The position numbers were made by a program, and so were the translations under genes. The notes beneath the pieces are model-generated. The model worked only from the letters and a program-made list of their open reading frames with translations, made no database searches and was not told where the DNA came from. Shown here piece after piece: positions 1-10,818 of a stretch of DNA of 64,000 bases. The stretch is from Sabellastarte sp. h YS-2021 (lineage: Eukaryota > Annelida > Polychaeta > Sabellida > Sabellidae), in assembly GCA_964017235.1 (NCBI GenBank), contig OZ024931.1:93405721-93469720 (forward strand). The letters run 5' to 3'. Position 1 is the stretch's first letter. The number at the start of each line of letters is the position of its first letter.

Positions 1-345
1 AAGTGTGAAAGCTGCTTCAAAATCATGCACATTTTGCAAACCATTTTAGTTGGAACCAAAGGGTAAAATCATGTTGAAACCAAGGGGTGAAATCATGTTG
101 AATACAATGGGTTAAATCTGGTTGAAATATGTGTGATTTTGCAAACCACTTTTAGTTGGATCCCATGTGTAAAAACTGATTGAATCCAAAGGATGAAATA
201 TGGTTGAAATACCTGTAGATTTTGCAAACCACCTATAGTTGAAGCAAGCCAATGAAATCAAGTTGAATTCAATGGGCGAAACAATGTTAAAGCATGTTTT
301 GACGTTGCAAATTATTTAGTTGGATCCAATGTTGCAATCTACAGT
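1..345. repeat. Degenerate tandem repeat, units of about 85-104 bp
   Basis: The phrase ATTTTGCAAACCA recurs near 31, 135 and 219, with a weaker GTTGCAAATTATT near 304, each followed by TTAGTTGGA or a close variant and by GTTGAA/GGGTGAAAT phrases. This gives three to four diverged units. The array runs off the left edge of the window, so its full size is unknown. No coding potential is seen. Confidence 0.75.
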
Positions 346-503
346 ACTCTAACATAGATTTATTTATATGAAATGATGGCATATATATTTTTTATTTCTC
401 ATTTAGTAGCTCAAACTATTGGTTCTCATATGGGTAACTGAATTTCATTATATATATGAAATCGTAATTTTCTATTTAATTCCTGCATATATTATGACAT
501 GTT

Positions 504-1760
504 TTGCAGTCAGCCTACAAGGTAGGCCACTCGACAGAAACTGCCTTGTTGTGCGTCAAAAATGAGATTCACTTATCTCTGTCCAAGGGCATGCCTACAG
601 CACTAGTGCTACTCGACCTGTCTGCGGCATTCGATACTATCGATCATGACACACTCCTATCCTGTCTGTCGTCTAGATTTGGTTTTGCTGGATCGGCATT
701 AAAATGGTTTAGATCCTATCTCCAGGATCGTTTTCAGTCAGTCAAGATTGGTTCTAGTCTTTCGAATTTGTTCAAATTGAAGTTTGGAGTCCCCCAAGGT
801 TCTGTCTTAGGTCCCCTTCTGTTTTCCCTCTACACAACACCTCTGAGTCAAGTCATCAGAAAATATACCGGAGTCCGTTACCACTTCTATGCGGACGACA
901 CTCAGTTGTTCATTCACTTATCCCCTGATGATAGTCTCAAGTCTTTTGACCGTCTTAAAACATGTTTGAATGATATTCAGGTCTGGATGTCTGAAAACAA
1001 ACTCAAGCTAAATCCCGATAAAACAGAATTCATAGTCTTCGGTGCCAAAGACAGACACAAATGGCTTAGTGACTCACTACCTGTCAATATCCTGGGAAAT
1101 TGTCTCTCTCCCGCAGATGTTGTACGCAATCTGGGCGTTCTGTTTGATGCAAAGTTTTGTTTCATCAATCACGTAAATTCTGTTATCAAATCCTGCTTTA
1201 TCAGCCTCAGGGACCTTCATCGTATCAGGAGGTTTCTTTCTGTGGATACATCAGTGGTGATTGCAAATGCTCTGGTCAGTAGTCGTTTGGATTATTGCAA
1301 CTCTCTTTTTCGCAGTTTGTCATCCCGAAATGCTACAAGGCTCCAATATGTTCAAAATGCGCTTGCACGGTTTGTCACTGATGCTTCAAAGTACACTCAC
1401 ATTACATCCACCCTTAGGACACTCCATTGGCTACCCGTTAGACAACGTATTATCTTCAAAACCCTAGTTTGGGTCTATAAGTACCTCACCACTGGCCAGC
1501 CTAAGTATTTTGCACCATATCTCCCCTTGTACAAATCTGCCGTGAATACAAGACGTTCCAATCCCAAAAATTTGTTCCTTCTGGTTCCCTCTTACTGTCC
1601 TTCCATCCATAAATCAAAGGTCCATTTTAACAATAGTTTCTCATATGATGCCCCTAAGTTATGGAATGATCTTCCATATGATATACGCAGTGCTCCAAAT
1701 CTCTCCAGTTTCAAAAGTCGACTCAAAACCTACCTATTTCAGAAATCATTCCCACCATAG
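504..1760 (+). CDS. LINE reverse transcriptase, C-terminal part (5'-truncated)
   Basis: 418 codons with no interruption. RT landmarks in order: HSTETALL near residue 9, the first catalytic block LLDLSAAFDTIDH near 36-48, GVPQGSVLGPLLFSLY near 94-110, and the catalytic YADDTQLF near 129. After the polymerase come the C-terminal signatures of this LINE group: SSRLDYCNSL, LHWLPVRQRI and KLWNDLPYDIR. The in-frame ATG at 504 is probably accidental, because homologues begin hundreds of residues upstream and the truncation falls right here. The protein would have copied LINE RNA into DNA at a nicked target. Without the endonuclease this copy cannot transpose on its own. Confidence 0.9.
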   Translation: MQSAYKVGHSTETALLCVKNEIHLSLSKGMPTALVLLDLSAAFDTIDHDTLLSCLSSRFGFAGSALKWFRSYLQDRFQSVKIGSSLSNLFKLKFGVPQGSVLGPLLFSLYTTPLSQVIRKYTGVRYHFYADDTQLFIHLSPDDSLKSFDRLKTCLNDIQVWMSENKLKLNPDKTEFIVFGAKDRHKWLSDSLPVNILGNCLSPADVVRNLGVLFDAKFCFINHVNSVIKSCFISLRDLHRIRRFLSVDTSVVIANALVSSRLDYCNSLFRSLSSRNATRLQYVQNALARFVTDASKYTHITSTLRTLHWLPVRQRIIFKTLVWVYKYLTTGQPKYFAPYLPLYKSAVNTRRSNPKNLFLLVPSYCPSIHKSKVHFNNSFSYDAPKLWNDLPYDIRSAPNLSSFKSRLKTYLFQKSFPP

Positions 1761-1905
1761 CTTCTTACTACCGAACACCGGACCGCCTCCCTGGCAACGA
1801 CTCGGAACATGTCTAATGTCTCATGATTTATGCCTTACAGATTGGATGGTGTGCCTTAGAATCCGTTGATACGGAGATTAAGCACCTGGACAACTGATTG
1901 ATTGA
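505..1905 (+). mobile_element. 5'-truncated LINE (CR1/L2/Rex1-like, jockey superfamily)
   Basis: The element starts abruptly inside the reverse transcriptase domain, carries the complete C-terminal part of the polyprotein, and ends after a short 3' UTR in a TGATTGATTGATG tail near 1905. Short tandem tails of this kind are typical of CR1/L2-type LINEs. The endonuclease and any first ORF are missing, as expected from incomplete target-primed reverse transcription. The reading frame is open throughout, which suggests a fairly recent insertion. I could not recognise a clear target duplication. Confidence 0.85.
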
Positions 1906-3014
1906 TGTTTATTGAGGATGGTTATGGCACTGTATCTGTACAAAATATTATATGAGCAATTTAACTTCATCGCTTTGTATATGGTTATATACTATAACCT
2001 TTTGTAGTCTACAAATAGATATCCATCATTTTATGTTCATATAATAGGAAAATCCAATTTCCATAATCTGACGAATTCTTGATGACATTTTAAACAAATT
2101 AAATATTTGTGAAAAAAGATCAATTTTCACAATTTGTATTATATATTATATTAAAATTAGCCATTGAAATTAGAGGGAAACTTTAATTATACAGCAAACT
2201 TTCATGCAAAAGCACCATACTTACAGTTGTCTCTCTTTCAAAACATTTTTTTAATATAGTTTTTAATACACACACACAAACTAAGCTATTTAAATGTCTA
2301 TAACTTCACCACATTACTGTCCCATCTTTATAAGTTTCAACTTTGACCACAAAAAAGTGGCCTTAGTGGCCAATGTGTCAAATTTTACTGCAGATAAATT
2401 TCAACTGCGCAGGGCAGTTTTTAGTTATTGAATTGCAATTTAAAAACTGATATTTCAGTTTGAGTATTATTGGGGAGGAAAACAGCTTAATTATTTGAAT
2501 TTTGAAATTATTGTTAATTGTACAATTATTCATTTTGTTTCAGTTATGATGATAATTAAAAGGCTTAAAAGAACATGTGTGAATTATACAAATCAAGATG
2601 CACAGCAAAAAGCAGATAAATGTCAGAATGTGTTTATATGTATGAATTTGTGTTGTAACAGACAAGTTTCCATACTCTGTTCAGTGTGTGTGTTATTTTA
2701 TGAGATTCCTATCCATTGCTGTCCTTCACACATATCTCAAGTTTTCAGTGTCAGTTTTAATATAGCATTCCAGTGAAGTTACATGATCATCAAAATATGT
2801 AGTGTTTATTTTAATACAATGCAGACCATGGTTCACAGGAAACAGGTCCCATAGAACTTAGGTCACATGACACATCTTATTAGGAAATGAAGTAGGATGC
2901 AAAAGTAAATTATTTAAATTTGTGTGGAACCTAGGTCATGTGACCACTACTTCCTCTCACATTCCAGAGGTTGTAATGACTGTGAGTCATCTTTGGCATT
3001 TCAATCCTTAATAT
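1906..3014. other. AT-rich sequence, nothing recognised
   Basis: Short ORFs here (for example 2495-2776) have no familiar motif and match the base composition of noncoding DNA. I see no RNA gene and no clear repeat structure. Confidence 0.5.
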
Positions 3015-3118
3015 AAAAGTAGCAGTACAAGAAGTCAAAATTCAGCAGAAGTAACAAGAAGCAGAAGTAGAAGTAACAGTAACAAGTGAGAAGTGCAAGT
3101 AGAAGAAGCAGAAAAAAG
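3015..3118 (+). repeat. Purine-rich low-complexity tract (AGAAGY / AGTAACA)
   Basis: A strand-asymmetric run dominated by AGAAG, AGTAG and AGTAACA words. It is preceded by a TATAAAAG word near 3012. Simple sequence; no function is assigned. Confidence 0.7.
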
Positions 3119-6110
3119 GGGCTGCCTAGTGCCTAGACTTGCTCACAAGTCTCTACTTTGGGGTTTTTGAGACAATGAATGAGTACATTTTATAACAGTC
3201 TGGATTTTGCACTCTCAGTGGAAGTAGAGACTTGTGTCAGAGACCCCTCTAGCTTTGCTGACCAGGTGCCAAGATTTTCTAACAGGATTAAAGTGAATCT
3301 TTTCAATACTGTTTATCCTGTCATAAACAGTGCTGGGTGCAGTCCAGAAGTGAGTTTGTTGTTAGCTGTGTCAAAACTGTTCCTTCACTCCAACATAAAT
3401 ACTCTGAGTCACACACTTGCTGGTATACACACTGAAGTGCATCTCTGTTTGGTACAGTCATAAAGTCTTTCCCCTTTGATTGTTTTCAGTCGTTGTTTTA
3501 TAACTGTTTAACTATACTACAATTATTTGATGTTCACACCAAATAGATGGATAATCAATGAGAAGTCATTTTCTCATGTTTAAATTTTAGACTTATAATA
3601 CAAACTCATACTGCACATTGCTTATTATTTGATTATTTTTTTTTTCAAAATGAAACACCACTTAGTGTTTGGACACATGCATCCCTGGACATCCGACGTC
3701 TCATTTGCAACTTTAATTTTTCAGTACTTTTCATTTATGTTCAGATGTTTACATGTGTCACACTGAAGTTTGCAGTGCACACATGGTGACATCAAATGGT
3801 AATTCTCTTGGCACTAGGATCAAGAAAATTGGGTGAAATCTAAATTATGCCTGTTTTATGCCCAATTTACTATTTCAATCATCATTGGCATAAAGCTAAT
3901 TTTCTCATATTTGGTTAATTTGGATTTAACTGAAAGGAAAATATACAAACAACTACTTTCAATAACTGTTCGTCTTGACTAGGTCTGTGTTAACCATTTG
4001 CTGCTCCATTTGTTGGTTTATGAAAGAGTGAAAAACTAAGGGAATAGGATTTATTCTTTTTGTTTAATAAGAGATTAGAGTAGTTGTAGTGTACATAAAT
4101 ATACACATACTTTGACAAATTAAAAATTTCTTGCAGTGTGTTTTATTTGAGGACATGTGATTTTGTGTACGTGTGAACACTAGTTTTGTATTTCTGATTT
4201 ACAAGTTGGCATCAGATGTTGGCAGCCTGCATACATATCCAAAAGATTTTTTATTTCAAAGACCTTCCATAATTATGGAAGAGCAGTACGCCCATCAAAA
4301 AAATTTTATACTTGAACATAGTATCTGTTTGCACCCCTTAATCCTGCTTTGTAGGCCATCAGTCACTGATTAGTGATCAAGTTTTAGTTTTGGTCACTTC
4401 TATTTCACCTCTGTGCTGTTGTGTTCAAACCCAGGTCATGATATCATGCAATATTTAGTGAGTGTCTCTTCTTATATGAAACTCTCTCTAAAAACCCAGT
4501 TTTAACCTCTGGCTCTTAACCCTGTGGGATTTAAGACTCAATTTGATTGTATTGCAGTTTTGTCTCTTAATATTTGTACAGTTTGGCCAGTTTTGTCTCT
4601 GTTTAAAATTAATAGCAATATTTAAACTCAATGTAAAATGTACAGAGCCACATTTGTACTTAACTGCCAAGTGTTTTAATTTAAATATACAGGAGTTGGA
4701 AAAGGTACCTTTACTGTGAGGCCATAAATAACAGTAAACAGAAACATTACACCCATTATGGTTTGTTTAAATTTGGGAAACTTTCACTTCTGTAAACGTT
4801 TTTTGCAATTGTTAGCTGATCTTATTTACTCATTAAAATACAGGTGAAATTAGAAAAAAGATCCTGACCAAATTTATGGCTCAGTATCTGGATTCGGTGC
4901 AATGTGAACCCACCTGTTGATTTATACCAATTAACAAATCTGTATACTAGTATATGAATTTGTTGCATTATGAATCAGCCAAAACAGAAATTGCAAGAAC
5001 TTGCTATAAATCAGGATAGTCATCTCCATTTATTGAGATATTAGGTTGACATATAGAAAAAATAATCTTTTTAGGGAAATACTCTGGAAAATATTTTTTG
5101 TGAATGTTGACTCACAGCAATTCTAAAACTCAGTATATCAATAAAGAGAAAAAAAATTAGGATGGAACTTCTACTCTTCCATACATAATGGATGAAAATG
5201 ATAGTTTCTTTATTTCTACATTTCCTTTATTGTAAAATCAAAACCATCAGAGCACCTTTATACAGATTTTTTCTCATTATCAGTGAAATCATAAAGAGAT
5301 TCAATTTGAAAAATTCCAACTTGTTTTTTATCTATCCATTTGTACTATTATGCCCGAGTACACAATATAGGGATATATGAATGAACTGCTTCTTTATAAA
5401 TCTACTACAGACTGAAAGATAAAGATCAGGTTGTAAAGCACATACCCTACTGATGTGTATTTGAACACCACAAACCAAATTTCACACTCACTCCTACAAC
5501 AGCACATTCAACCACTATGCAAGTCAGGCATATAAACCCTTTTAAGTTTGGGTGAGTTCTGGTGAGCCATACTGTTGCCATATAAACATTGTAGGGAAAG
5601 TTTGAGTTATAGGGCTGTAGAAAAACCTGAGGGTACAATAGTTCTTTTTTCCTTCATAGGTGGCTCTAGTTACTTCCAGGTGAGTGAACAAGGTCCTTCC
5701 TTCTAGAGGGAAATGCTCTCATAGAATCATAGTGCACTAAGGAAAGACCTTGCACAAGGTCTACCTAGTGCCAAAATGCTATTAAAATAGTATTCTTAAA
5801 CATCTAGCTGCAGCATGTTGCAAGAACTTTGTTATACTTTTATTGTTGATATTTTAAAATAAAAAGAAGACCCAGAAGATAGTACATTTTAATACAAACC
5901 AACCAATTAATTGTCAAACTCTCCACCTGACAGTATTATCTTCTAAGACTAGAACAGTTGAAATAAGATTTTTTTTTTTGTAAAATGTAACAATGTTTTT
6001 GTTCAACATATATGAAATTTTATGATAACTTAATAAGTAAATATATCATAGATACAGAGTAATTAACTTACTTATAAACAAGGCTGAAAAGTGTTTCAGT
6101 CTACATATGA
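3119..6110. other. AT-rich noncoding DNA
   Basis: No convincing gene. The ORFs at 3179-3463, 4173-4373 and 5192-5380 are short and lack motifs. One small perfect inverted repeat stands out at 5745-5762 (AGACCTTG, two-base centre, CAAGGTCT). It lies within a looser inverted arrangement with AACAAGGTCCTTCC near 5688. Confidence 0.5.
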
Positions 6111-6115
6111 ATGAG

Positions 6116-6605
6116 CAGAGGCAGATACAGGATTTTACAAAAGAGGGGGGGGGGGGGGAAGAGATGTCATGGGTGTAGATATTTCATACTTGGACATTTC
6201 GTAGTGGGACATATCATGCGGTACACGGACAAAATCCCAGTGGACAAAACACCAGTCAAAATTGTAATGGAGGACAAAATGTTGGCCATTTTATAGGACA
6301 GGGAGGACAAAATGCTGATCTTATCAAAACACTTAATATATCATACTGATGGGTAAGTAAACCGATAAAGCCTCTAGAAGAAAAAGCCTCTGTAAAAACC
6401 TGCAGTAGAAAATACCTCAGTATAAAAGCCCTCTAACTAAATGGTACATGACACATTTATGCAAGCACTGTCAAGTAGTATACACCATGTAACATAGGTT
6501 TGGGTATTTTTCCAATACCACTAGGGTTTTTCTACCAGGATTTTTGTTGATACACTACTTTTCTATAATAAATTTTTCTGCAGTTTTTTTTCAACTAGGG
6601 TTTTT
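6116..6605. mobile_element. MITE-like debris: G-tract end, GGACAAAAT repeats and an inverted GGTTTTTCTAC repeat field
   Basis: AGAGGCAGATACAGG at about 6117, followed by a long G run near 6143-6158, resembles the end of a small DNA transposon that also appears inverted near 11,155. Next come several GGACAAAAT words (about 6226-6320). Then AAAGCCTCTRxARAA words (about 6368-6430) are answered by inverse-oriented GGGTTTTTCTACCA words (about 6508-6605), an imperfect long inverted repeat. Family assignment is not possible by eye. Confidence 0.4.
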
Positions 6606-7094
6606 CTCTACACTCAATTGTCAGACACACACAGCAGCTTACTGTCATGAACAAAATAACATGAAACCTGAAATAAACTTAAATGAGATTTCCCATAATA
6701 AACAATTGTATAACTGTAAAAAACTGGAGAGAAACATACTTGAATTTAAATTTATTTGCCACAATGTTTCTTGTTTTCAACCTTTTCATTTTAAAATAAC
6801 AAATTCTTTCATCATTTTCTTTTAAAAACACATCAATCAATTGATTAAATTCGATGACTTTTTTCAGAACTTAACTTTCTTTTCAATTTAACCTTATCAT
6901 AGCTAATGTAGTAATATCTGAATGAAACGCAGAAGTACAATAATAAATTATTAATTGGGGTGAGTGATTCCAGTTTTGTAATTGTATATCTCATATTTAA
7001 ACAAACACTGGTAAACAAGAAAGGTTTAAAAACAAAGTTATCCAAAAAAAAAATGTAATCCCTAGTTTGTTTTAGGATGAGACCTAACTTAGTA
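6606..7094. other. AT-rich flank left of the Penelope-like element
   Basis: No motif-bearing ORF, RNA gene or repeat is recognised. The minus-strand ORF at 6845-7111 shows nothing familiar. Confidence 0.5.
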
Positions 7095-7109
7095 CACACA
7101 CAAAAGAGC
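7095..7109. repeat. Target-site duplication, left copy
   Basis: CACACACAAAAGAGC is identical base for base to 10,926-10,940. It directly abuts the Penelope-like element and fixes the element's 3' boundary at 7110. Confidence 0.9.
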
Positions 7110-7169
7110 AAACAAAGGGGGGTTTTTGGTCTCCATGAGCGTGAATAAAAGACCAGAAATGCATAATAT

Positions 7170-9113
7170 TCAAATGAATTGATTTATGCCTGTTGGGTGG
7201 ACAGCTCCAATATTCCACATCCACCACTGCTCACGCCTTCTTCTGTGGGCTGTTGATGGTGTGTTGTATTTGGGAGTGCACCACTCTAGGATTGAGAACT
7301 GCATATCCTTAATAGAGTGACTTTTTCCAGTGAAATGTTTGGAAACTGGTGTCACTCTATTATCCTTAGGTTTGTTTACTGAGAGTCTGTGTTCATATAT
7401 TCTCTGTCTGAACGCCCTCCCTGTTTCTCCAACATAATATTTACCACATTTTTTGCATGTGATTAAATATACAATATCACTGAGTTCACATGAGATTAGT
7501 TTTGGGAGGTTTTTAGGTTGGTATTTATCTCCACTGATGTTACAGGTAATTTCACTTATTTTAGTGATTAGAGGGCAGTAAGTGCATTTACCCAGCCGGG
7601 TGCAATGGGTGGGTATTAGTTTTGTCCTTACCATTTCTTTTGGTGGGTATGAAATGGAGGCTTTAGTAAGCATATCTCTTAGGTTAGGTAACCTCTTGAA
7701 GCCAATGATAGGTTTATCTGGGAATGTACTCGAGCAGTCATTACTGTGCTGGATAATGTTCCAGTTGTCATGAATGAAGCCCTTTATGTCAGGGTTCTGG
7801 GGGTTAAAGGTAGTGGTCATGACAGGGGTGGTCGTAACTTCTTTTGTTTTAACTTCTAGTAAATCATCTTGTGTGTATCTACTAGCTCTTAGCATATGTT
7901 TTTTGAGGGTTTTGAATGGGTATCCTCTTTTCATGTAATGCTCAATCATTTTCATTCCATTATCAATGAAATCTTTGTTCTTAGTACATATTCTTCGTAT
8001 TCTGAGGAATTGACCAAATGGCCCTTTCTGATGGCATGGTTTATGGTGAGCAGATTGGTAATGTAAATACAGGTGTGTGTCTGTAGGTTTTTCATACAGT
8101 GTTGTGTATATGGATCTGTCAGTGTCAACCTTGACTGTGGTGTCCAGAAAGTTAACATGTGTGTCATTTATCTCAGATGTGAATTTAATTTTGGGATGTA
8201 TACTGTTCAGGTAATTGATGAATTTATTGAGTTCATCTCGCCCATGTGTCCAGATCATAAATATATCATCTATGAACCTGAGCCATAACAGTGGTTTAAG
8301 GTGCCACTTTTCTAGGGCTTTTGTCTCAAAACGGTCCATGAATAGATTGGCGTAATTAGGGGCTACTGCTGTGCCCATTGCAGTGCCTCCTACTTGCAAG
8401 TAATGTTCTTCATTAAATGTGAAGTTCATACTGTGCAATACTAGTTCTAGTAATTTGAGGAGGAACGGGGTGATAGGATCCTTTGTTCTGTCACGCCTTA
8501 GGTGGGCTGCCACTGCTAATATCCCTTTCCTATTTGGTATGTTAGTGTAGAGAGAGGATACATCTAATGTGACTAATAGTGCACCTTCAGGCAGTTTATC
8601 TAGAGTTTTGAGTCTGCTAATAAAATGTTGTGTGTCCCTAACATATGATGCTGTCTTGGGTACGTAGTCTTTGATATGTGCATCAATAAACTTGGAGATG
8701 TTACATGTTGGATGACCAATCGAGCTGCATATTGGTCTCCCTGGTATACCTTTTTTATGTATTTTGGGTAGTAAGTAAAATCTACCTGATTTTGGATTGT
8801 CTATGTTTAGATAATTGAAGTTCTTTTCAGTGATCAAGTTAACATTTTTCATATCTGTGAGTACTTGGCATATCTTTTTGGATATGTCAATAGTAGGATC
8901 ATCTTTGAGTTTGGTGTAGAAGTTACCATCGCTAAGTTGCCTGTAACCTTCCCTTAGATAATCTGTGGTGTTCATTATCACTACTGCTGAACCTTTGTCA
9001 GCTTTTTTGATGACTATGTGGGGATTGTTCTGTAAATCCCTCATACCTGCTCTTTCGTCCTTTGTTATATTTTGTAGTGGATTTTTGTTGAACTTACATT
9101 CTAATAAGTTCAT
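7170..9113 (-). CDS. Penelope-like RT with C-terminal GIY-YIG endonuclease
   Basis: 647 codons from the first ATG; the frame is open a further 90 bases upstream, to a TAA at 9204-9206. Landmarks: KKADKGSAVVI near residue 36, FYLLPKIHKKG near 112, the first RT catalytic block LVTLDVSSLYTNIP near 180, GTAMGTAVAPNYANLF near 244, and the catalytic FIDDIF near 280. Conserved HVNFLDTTV follows near 319. The C-terminal third has a cysteine-bearing linker (CTYC near 510) and a GIY-YIG nuclease core: DIVYLITCKKCGKYYVGETG, then RQRIYEHR near residues 546-576. The nuclease nicks the target and the RT extends from the nick. All main catalytic blocks look intact. Product identity is secure; present activity is not. 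Confidence 0.93.
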   Translation of the reverse strand: MNLLECKFNKNPLQNITKDERAGMRDLQNNPHIVIKKADKGSAVVIMNTTDYLREGYRQLSDGNFYTKLKDDPTIDISKKICQVLTDMKNVNLITEKNFNYLNIDNPKSGRFYLLPKIHKKGIPGRPICSSIGHPTCNISKFIDAHIKDYVPKTASYVRDTQHFISRLKTLDKLPEGALLVTLDVSSLYTNIPNRKGILAVAAHLRRDRTKDPITPFLLKLLELVLHSMNFTFNEEHYLQVGGTAMGTAVAPNYANLFMDRFETKALEKWHLKPLLWLRFIDDIFMIWTHGRDELNKFINYLNSIHPKIKFTSEINDTHVNFLDTTVKVDTDRSIYTTLYEKPTDTHLYLHYQSAHHKPCHQKGPFGQFLRIRRICTKNKDFIDNGMKMIEHYMKRGYPFKTLKKHMLRASRYTQDDLLEVKTKEVTTTPVMTTTFNPQNPDIKGFIHDNWNIIQHSNDCSSTFPDKPIIGFKRLPNLRDMLTKASISYPPKEMVRTKLIPTHCTRLGKCTYCPLITKISEITCNISGDKYQPKNLPKLISCELSDIVYLITCKKCGKYYVGETGRAFRQRIYEHRLSVNKPKDNRVTPVSKHFTGKSHSIKDMQFSILEWCTPKYNTPSTAHRRRREQWWMWNIGAVHPTGINQFI

Positions 9114-9203
9114 CTTGAATGCTCTTTTGAAAGTATCCAGTGTTTTGTTAGGTGGATTTGGTTTCCAGCTTGATTTATTTTTGAATTTTTGGTGGATTTC
9201 ATT

Positions 9204-9566
9204 TTAAGGGTTATTGACTGTTATGTCCTCATATTCGTCCTCAGCATTTTTGTTCATAAAATCAATAATGCTTTGTGTGATTTCAAGGTCAATATTTTCA
9301 TTTGTTGGTTTGAAAAACTGTGCTAATTCCAACCTTCTGTGGAATTCCTTGAAGTCATTCCAGATTTCTGACTTGTCTGGTCTAGGCGGTGTAGGGCAGA
9401 AAGTCAGTCCTTTTTCCAACACTTTAAGTTGGTGTTCATTGAGTTCATAATTAGAGATATTGATGACATTGTGACCTATATAACTTTCAAATTTAGTATT
9501 AGGTGGTAGAATGCCTGGTGGGGCATTCATGGCTGCTAGTTCTAAGTCTGCCTTAGATTGAGCCAT
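9204..9566 (-). CDS. N-terminal segment of the Penelope-like polyprotein, separated by an in-frame stop
   Basis: 120 codons in the same frame as the RT ORF, ending at TAA 9206-9204; the RT frame resumes directly after it. The segment contains ISNYELNEHQLKVLEKGL followed by FCPTPP, the usual N-terminal block of Penelope-like proteins. It is therefore the true N-terminus of the same protein and not a separate gene. Its ATG at 9566 is a plausible original start, because the stretch from there to ORF1 (about 200 bp) is not open. The stop may be a mutation or a read-through point; I favour mutation. Confidence 0.8.
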   Translation of the reverse strand: MAQSKADLELAAMNAPPGILPPNTKFESYIGHNVINISNYELNEHQLKVLEKGLTFCPTPPRPDKSEIWNDFKEFHRRLELAQFFKPTNENIDLEITQSIIDFMNKNAEDEYEDITVNNP

Positions 9567-9773
9567 GGTGACAAATCAGGTTAGTAGGGGTTGTGCGGTG
9601 TCCCCTAAGGTACTAAATGAGATGTGCAAATGCGCCTGTTTCATAACATATAGCATTTATTTTATCAATAAAGTATATAAGGTTAAGGTGCAATTAATGA
9701 GTTGACACAGGTGGAAATGTGGAATGTGTAAATAACATATACAGTATTTACTTCAAATTACGAAATGTCAAGA

Positions 9774-10205
9774 TTATTGTAACATTTTCTTTAATTGTTT
9801 GACAAAACTTTGGAGTTCTTGCTCATTGGTTTGCTTCCTTGGTCTTTGCTGCCCTTGCTTCCTGTACTTGGGTGCAATGAACTTCCTGTTCCTTTGGTTG
9901 GATGGTTTTGGAGGTTCATATTGGCGTTTGGTTCTATGTTCCAACACCGGTGCCATCCCCACATCTCGCTTTCTTAAGGAGTCCTTTATTTCCTTGATCT
10001 GGTCTTCATTAAGGATTAATGCTAACTGGTCATAATCCCTACTGATCTGATCCTTAAGGGTGCTGTATTTGGTGAACATGTCATTCAAAAGGGCTTTGGT
10101 CATCTTTTCTTTACATTCCCTTATGGTCTGGTCCCAGGCTTTCCTAACAGCTTCACCTTGTGCTGTTAATGTTGAACTTAAACTGGACACAGGTAGGGAA
10201 GACAC
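9774..10205 (-). CDS. Penelope-like element upstream ORF (ORF1), 3' part
   Basis: 143 codons, rich in lysine, arginine and glutamine. The C-terminal half is strongly basic (RTKRQYEPPKPSNQRNRKF) and the end looks helical (ELQSFVKQLKKML). No known enzyme motif is seen. Basic composition and position fit a nucleic-acid-binding accessory protein, an inference only. Its 5' end overlaps the next ORF by about 50 bases in another frame, and the two probably form one original ORF broken by a frameshift near 10,200. Confidence 0.55.
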   Translation of the reverse strand: MSSLPVSSLSSTLTAQGEAVRKAWDQTIRECKEKMTKALLNDMFTKYSTLKDQISRDYDQLALILNEDQIKEIKDSLRKRDVGMAPVLEHRTKRQYEPPKPSNQRNRKFIAPKYRKQGQQRPRKQTNEQELQSFVKQLKKMLQ

Positions 10206-10599
10206 CTTTCAGCAGCTCGCTGTGCATTCTATTTATGACACTGGCAAGACTGATTTTCTTTCTCTGATTTGTCTTTAATCTTAAGTAGATTGGCTTAGAT
10301 TCCACAGGGTAGTTATCTCTGTCTGGCGCCACACTTGTGGAGGGTGCATCTTGGCCTAGCTTCTTCCTTTTCTTACTCTTGGGTTGAGCAGGAGCTGGAT
10401 TATCTGTGAGCTTGGCTCTAGCTTCACTAAGGAGTTGCATTGTCTCCTCAGAGATTCTCTCTCTTGGCATAGGTGTGTCTGCAGCTCTGATATCTAATCC
10501 GTCACTCTGTATGTTCCAATTAGATACGGCAGAAACCAGGGTAGAGTGGCTAACACTTTCAGATATCACACTCATGATTAAGAAATAAAATAACAGCAA
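10153..10599 (-). CDS. Penelope-like element upstream ORF (ORF1), 5' part
   Basis: 148 codons, or 140 from the internal MSVISES start. The middle is low complexity with a basic cluster KSKKRKKLG that could act as a nuclear localisation signal. The ORF starts at the inner edge of the inverted terminal structure, which therefore serves as its 5' leader. Not every Penelope-like lineage has an upstream ORF. I do not recognise its domain. Confidence 0.5.
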   Translation of the reverse strand: MLLFYFLIMSVISESVSHSTLVSAVSNWNIQSDGLDIRAADTPMPRERISEETMQLLSEARAKLTDNPAPAQPKSKKRKKLGQDAPSTSVAPDRDNYPVESKPIYLRLKTNQRKKISLASVINRMHSELLKGVFPTCVQFKFNINSTR

Positions 10600-10733
10600 G
10601 AAAATTAAAGTGTTATAATGTCACTCAAGTAAATGTTCACAATAGATATTGTAGAAGTGCCTTACACAATATCTTTTAAACTATAGGTATTATGTTTCGA
10701 AAGCTATATTTTATTGAACTTTCTCATCAGAGG
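10588..10733. repeat. Inverted repeat arm, left (Penelope-like terminal structure)
   Basis: 146 bases whose reverse complement is 10,780-10,925 with a single mismatch noticed (near 10,606). The arms are separated by a 46-bp unit at 10,734-10,779 that duplicates the inner end of the right arm. Inverted pseudo-LTR arrangements are known for Penelope-like elements. Confidence 0.9.
10695..10730 (-). ncRNA. Hammerhead-ribozyme-like core, element sense strand
   Basis: Read on the minus strand: CTGATGA (10,730-10,724), stem II 5' arm GAAAG, a loop of about 15 nt, stem II 3' arm CTTTC, then GAAA (10,698-10,695). These are the invariant core blocks of a hammerhead in the right order with a perfect 5-bp stem II. 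Stems I and III would be short and I could not settle the cleavage site. Hammerheads are established in Penelope-like terminal repeats, which supports the call. Confidence 0.6.
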
Positions 10734-10736
10734 CCT

Positions 10737-10818
10737 CTGATGAGAAAGTTCAATAAAATATAGCTTTCGAAACATAATACCTCTGATGAGAAAGTTCAAT
10801 AAAATATAGCTTTCGAAA
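10737..10818 (+). ncRNA. Tandem pair of hammerhead-like cores, opposite strand
   Basis: CTGATGA at 10,737-10,743 and again at 10,783-10,789, exactly 46 nt apart. Each is followed by GAAAG, a loop, CTTTC and GAAA (10,769-10,772 and 10,815-10,818). The 46-nt step suggests one unit was duplicated when the inverted end formed, as in dimeric hammerhead arrangements. Self-cleavage is inferred, not shown. Confidence 0.55.

Noticed and set aside
2495-2776. Small secreted cysteine-containing protein
   Set aside because: The 93-codon frame has AT-rich random-like composition, no signal peptide and no motif.
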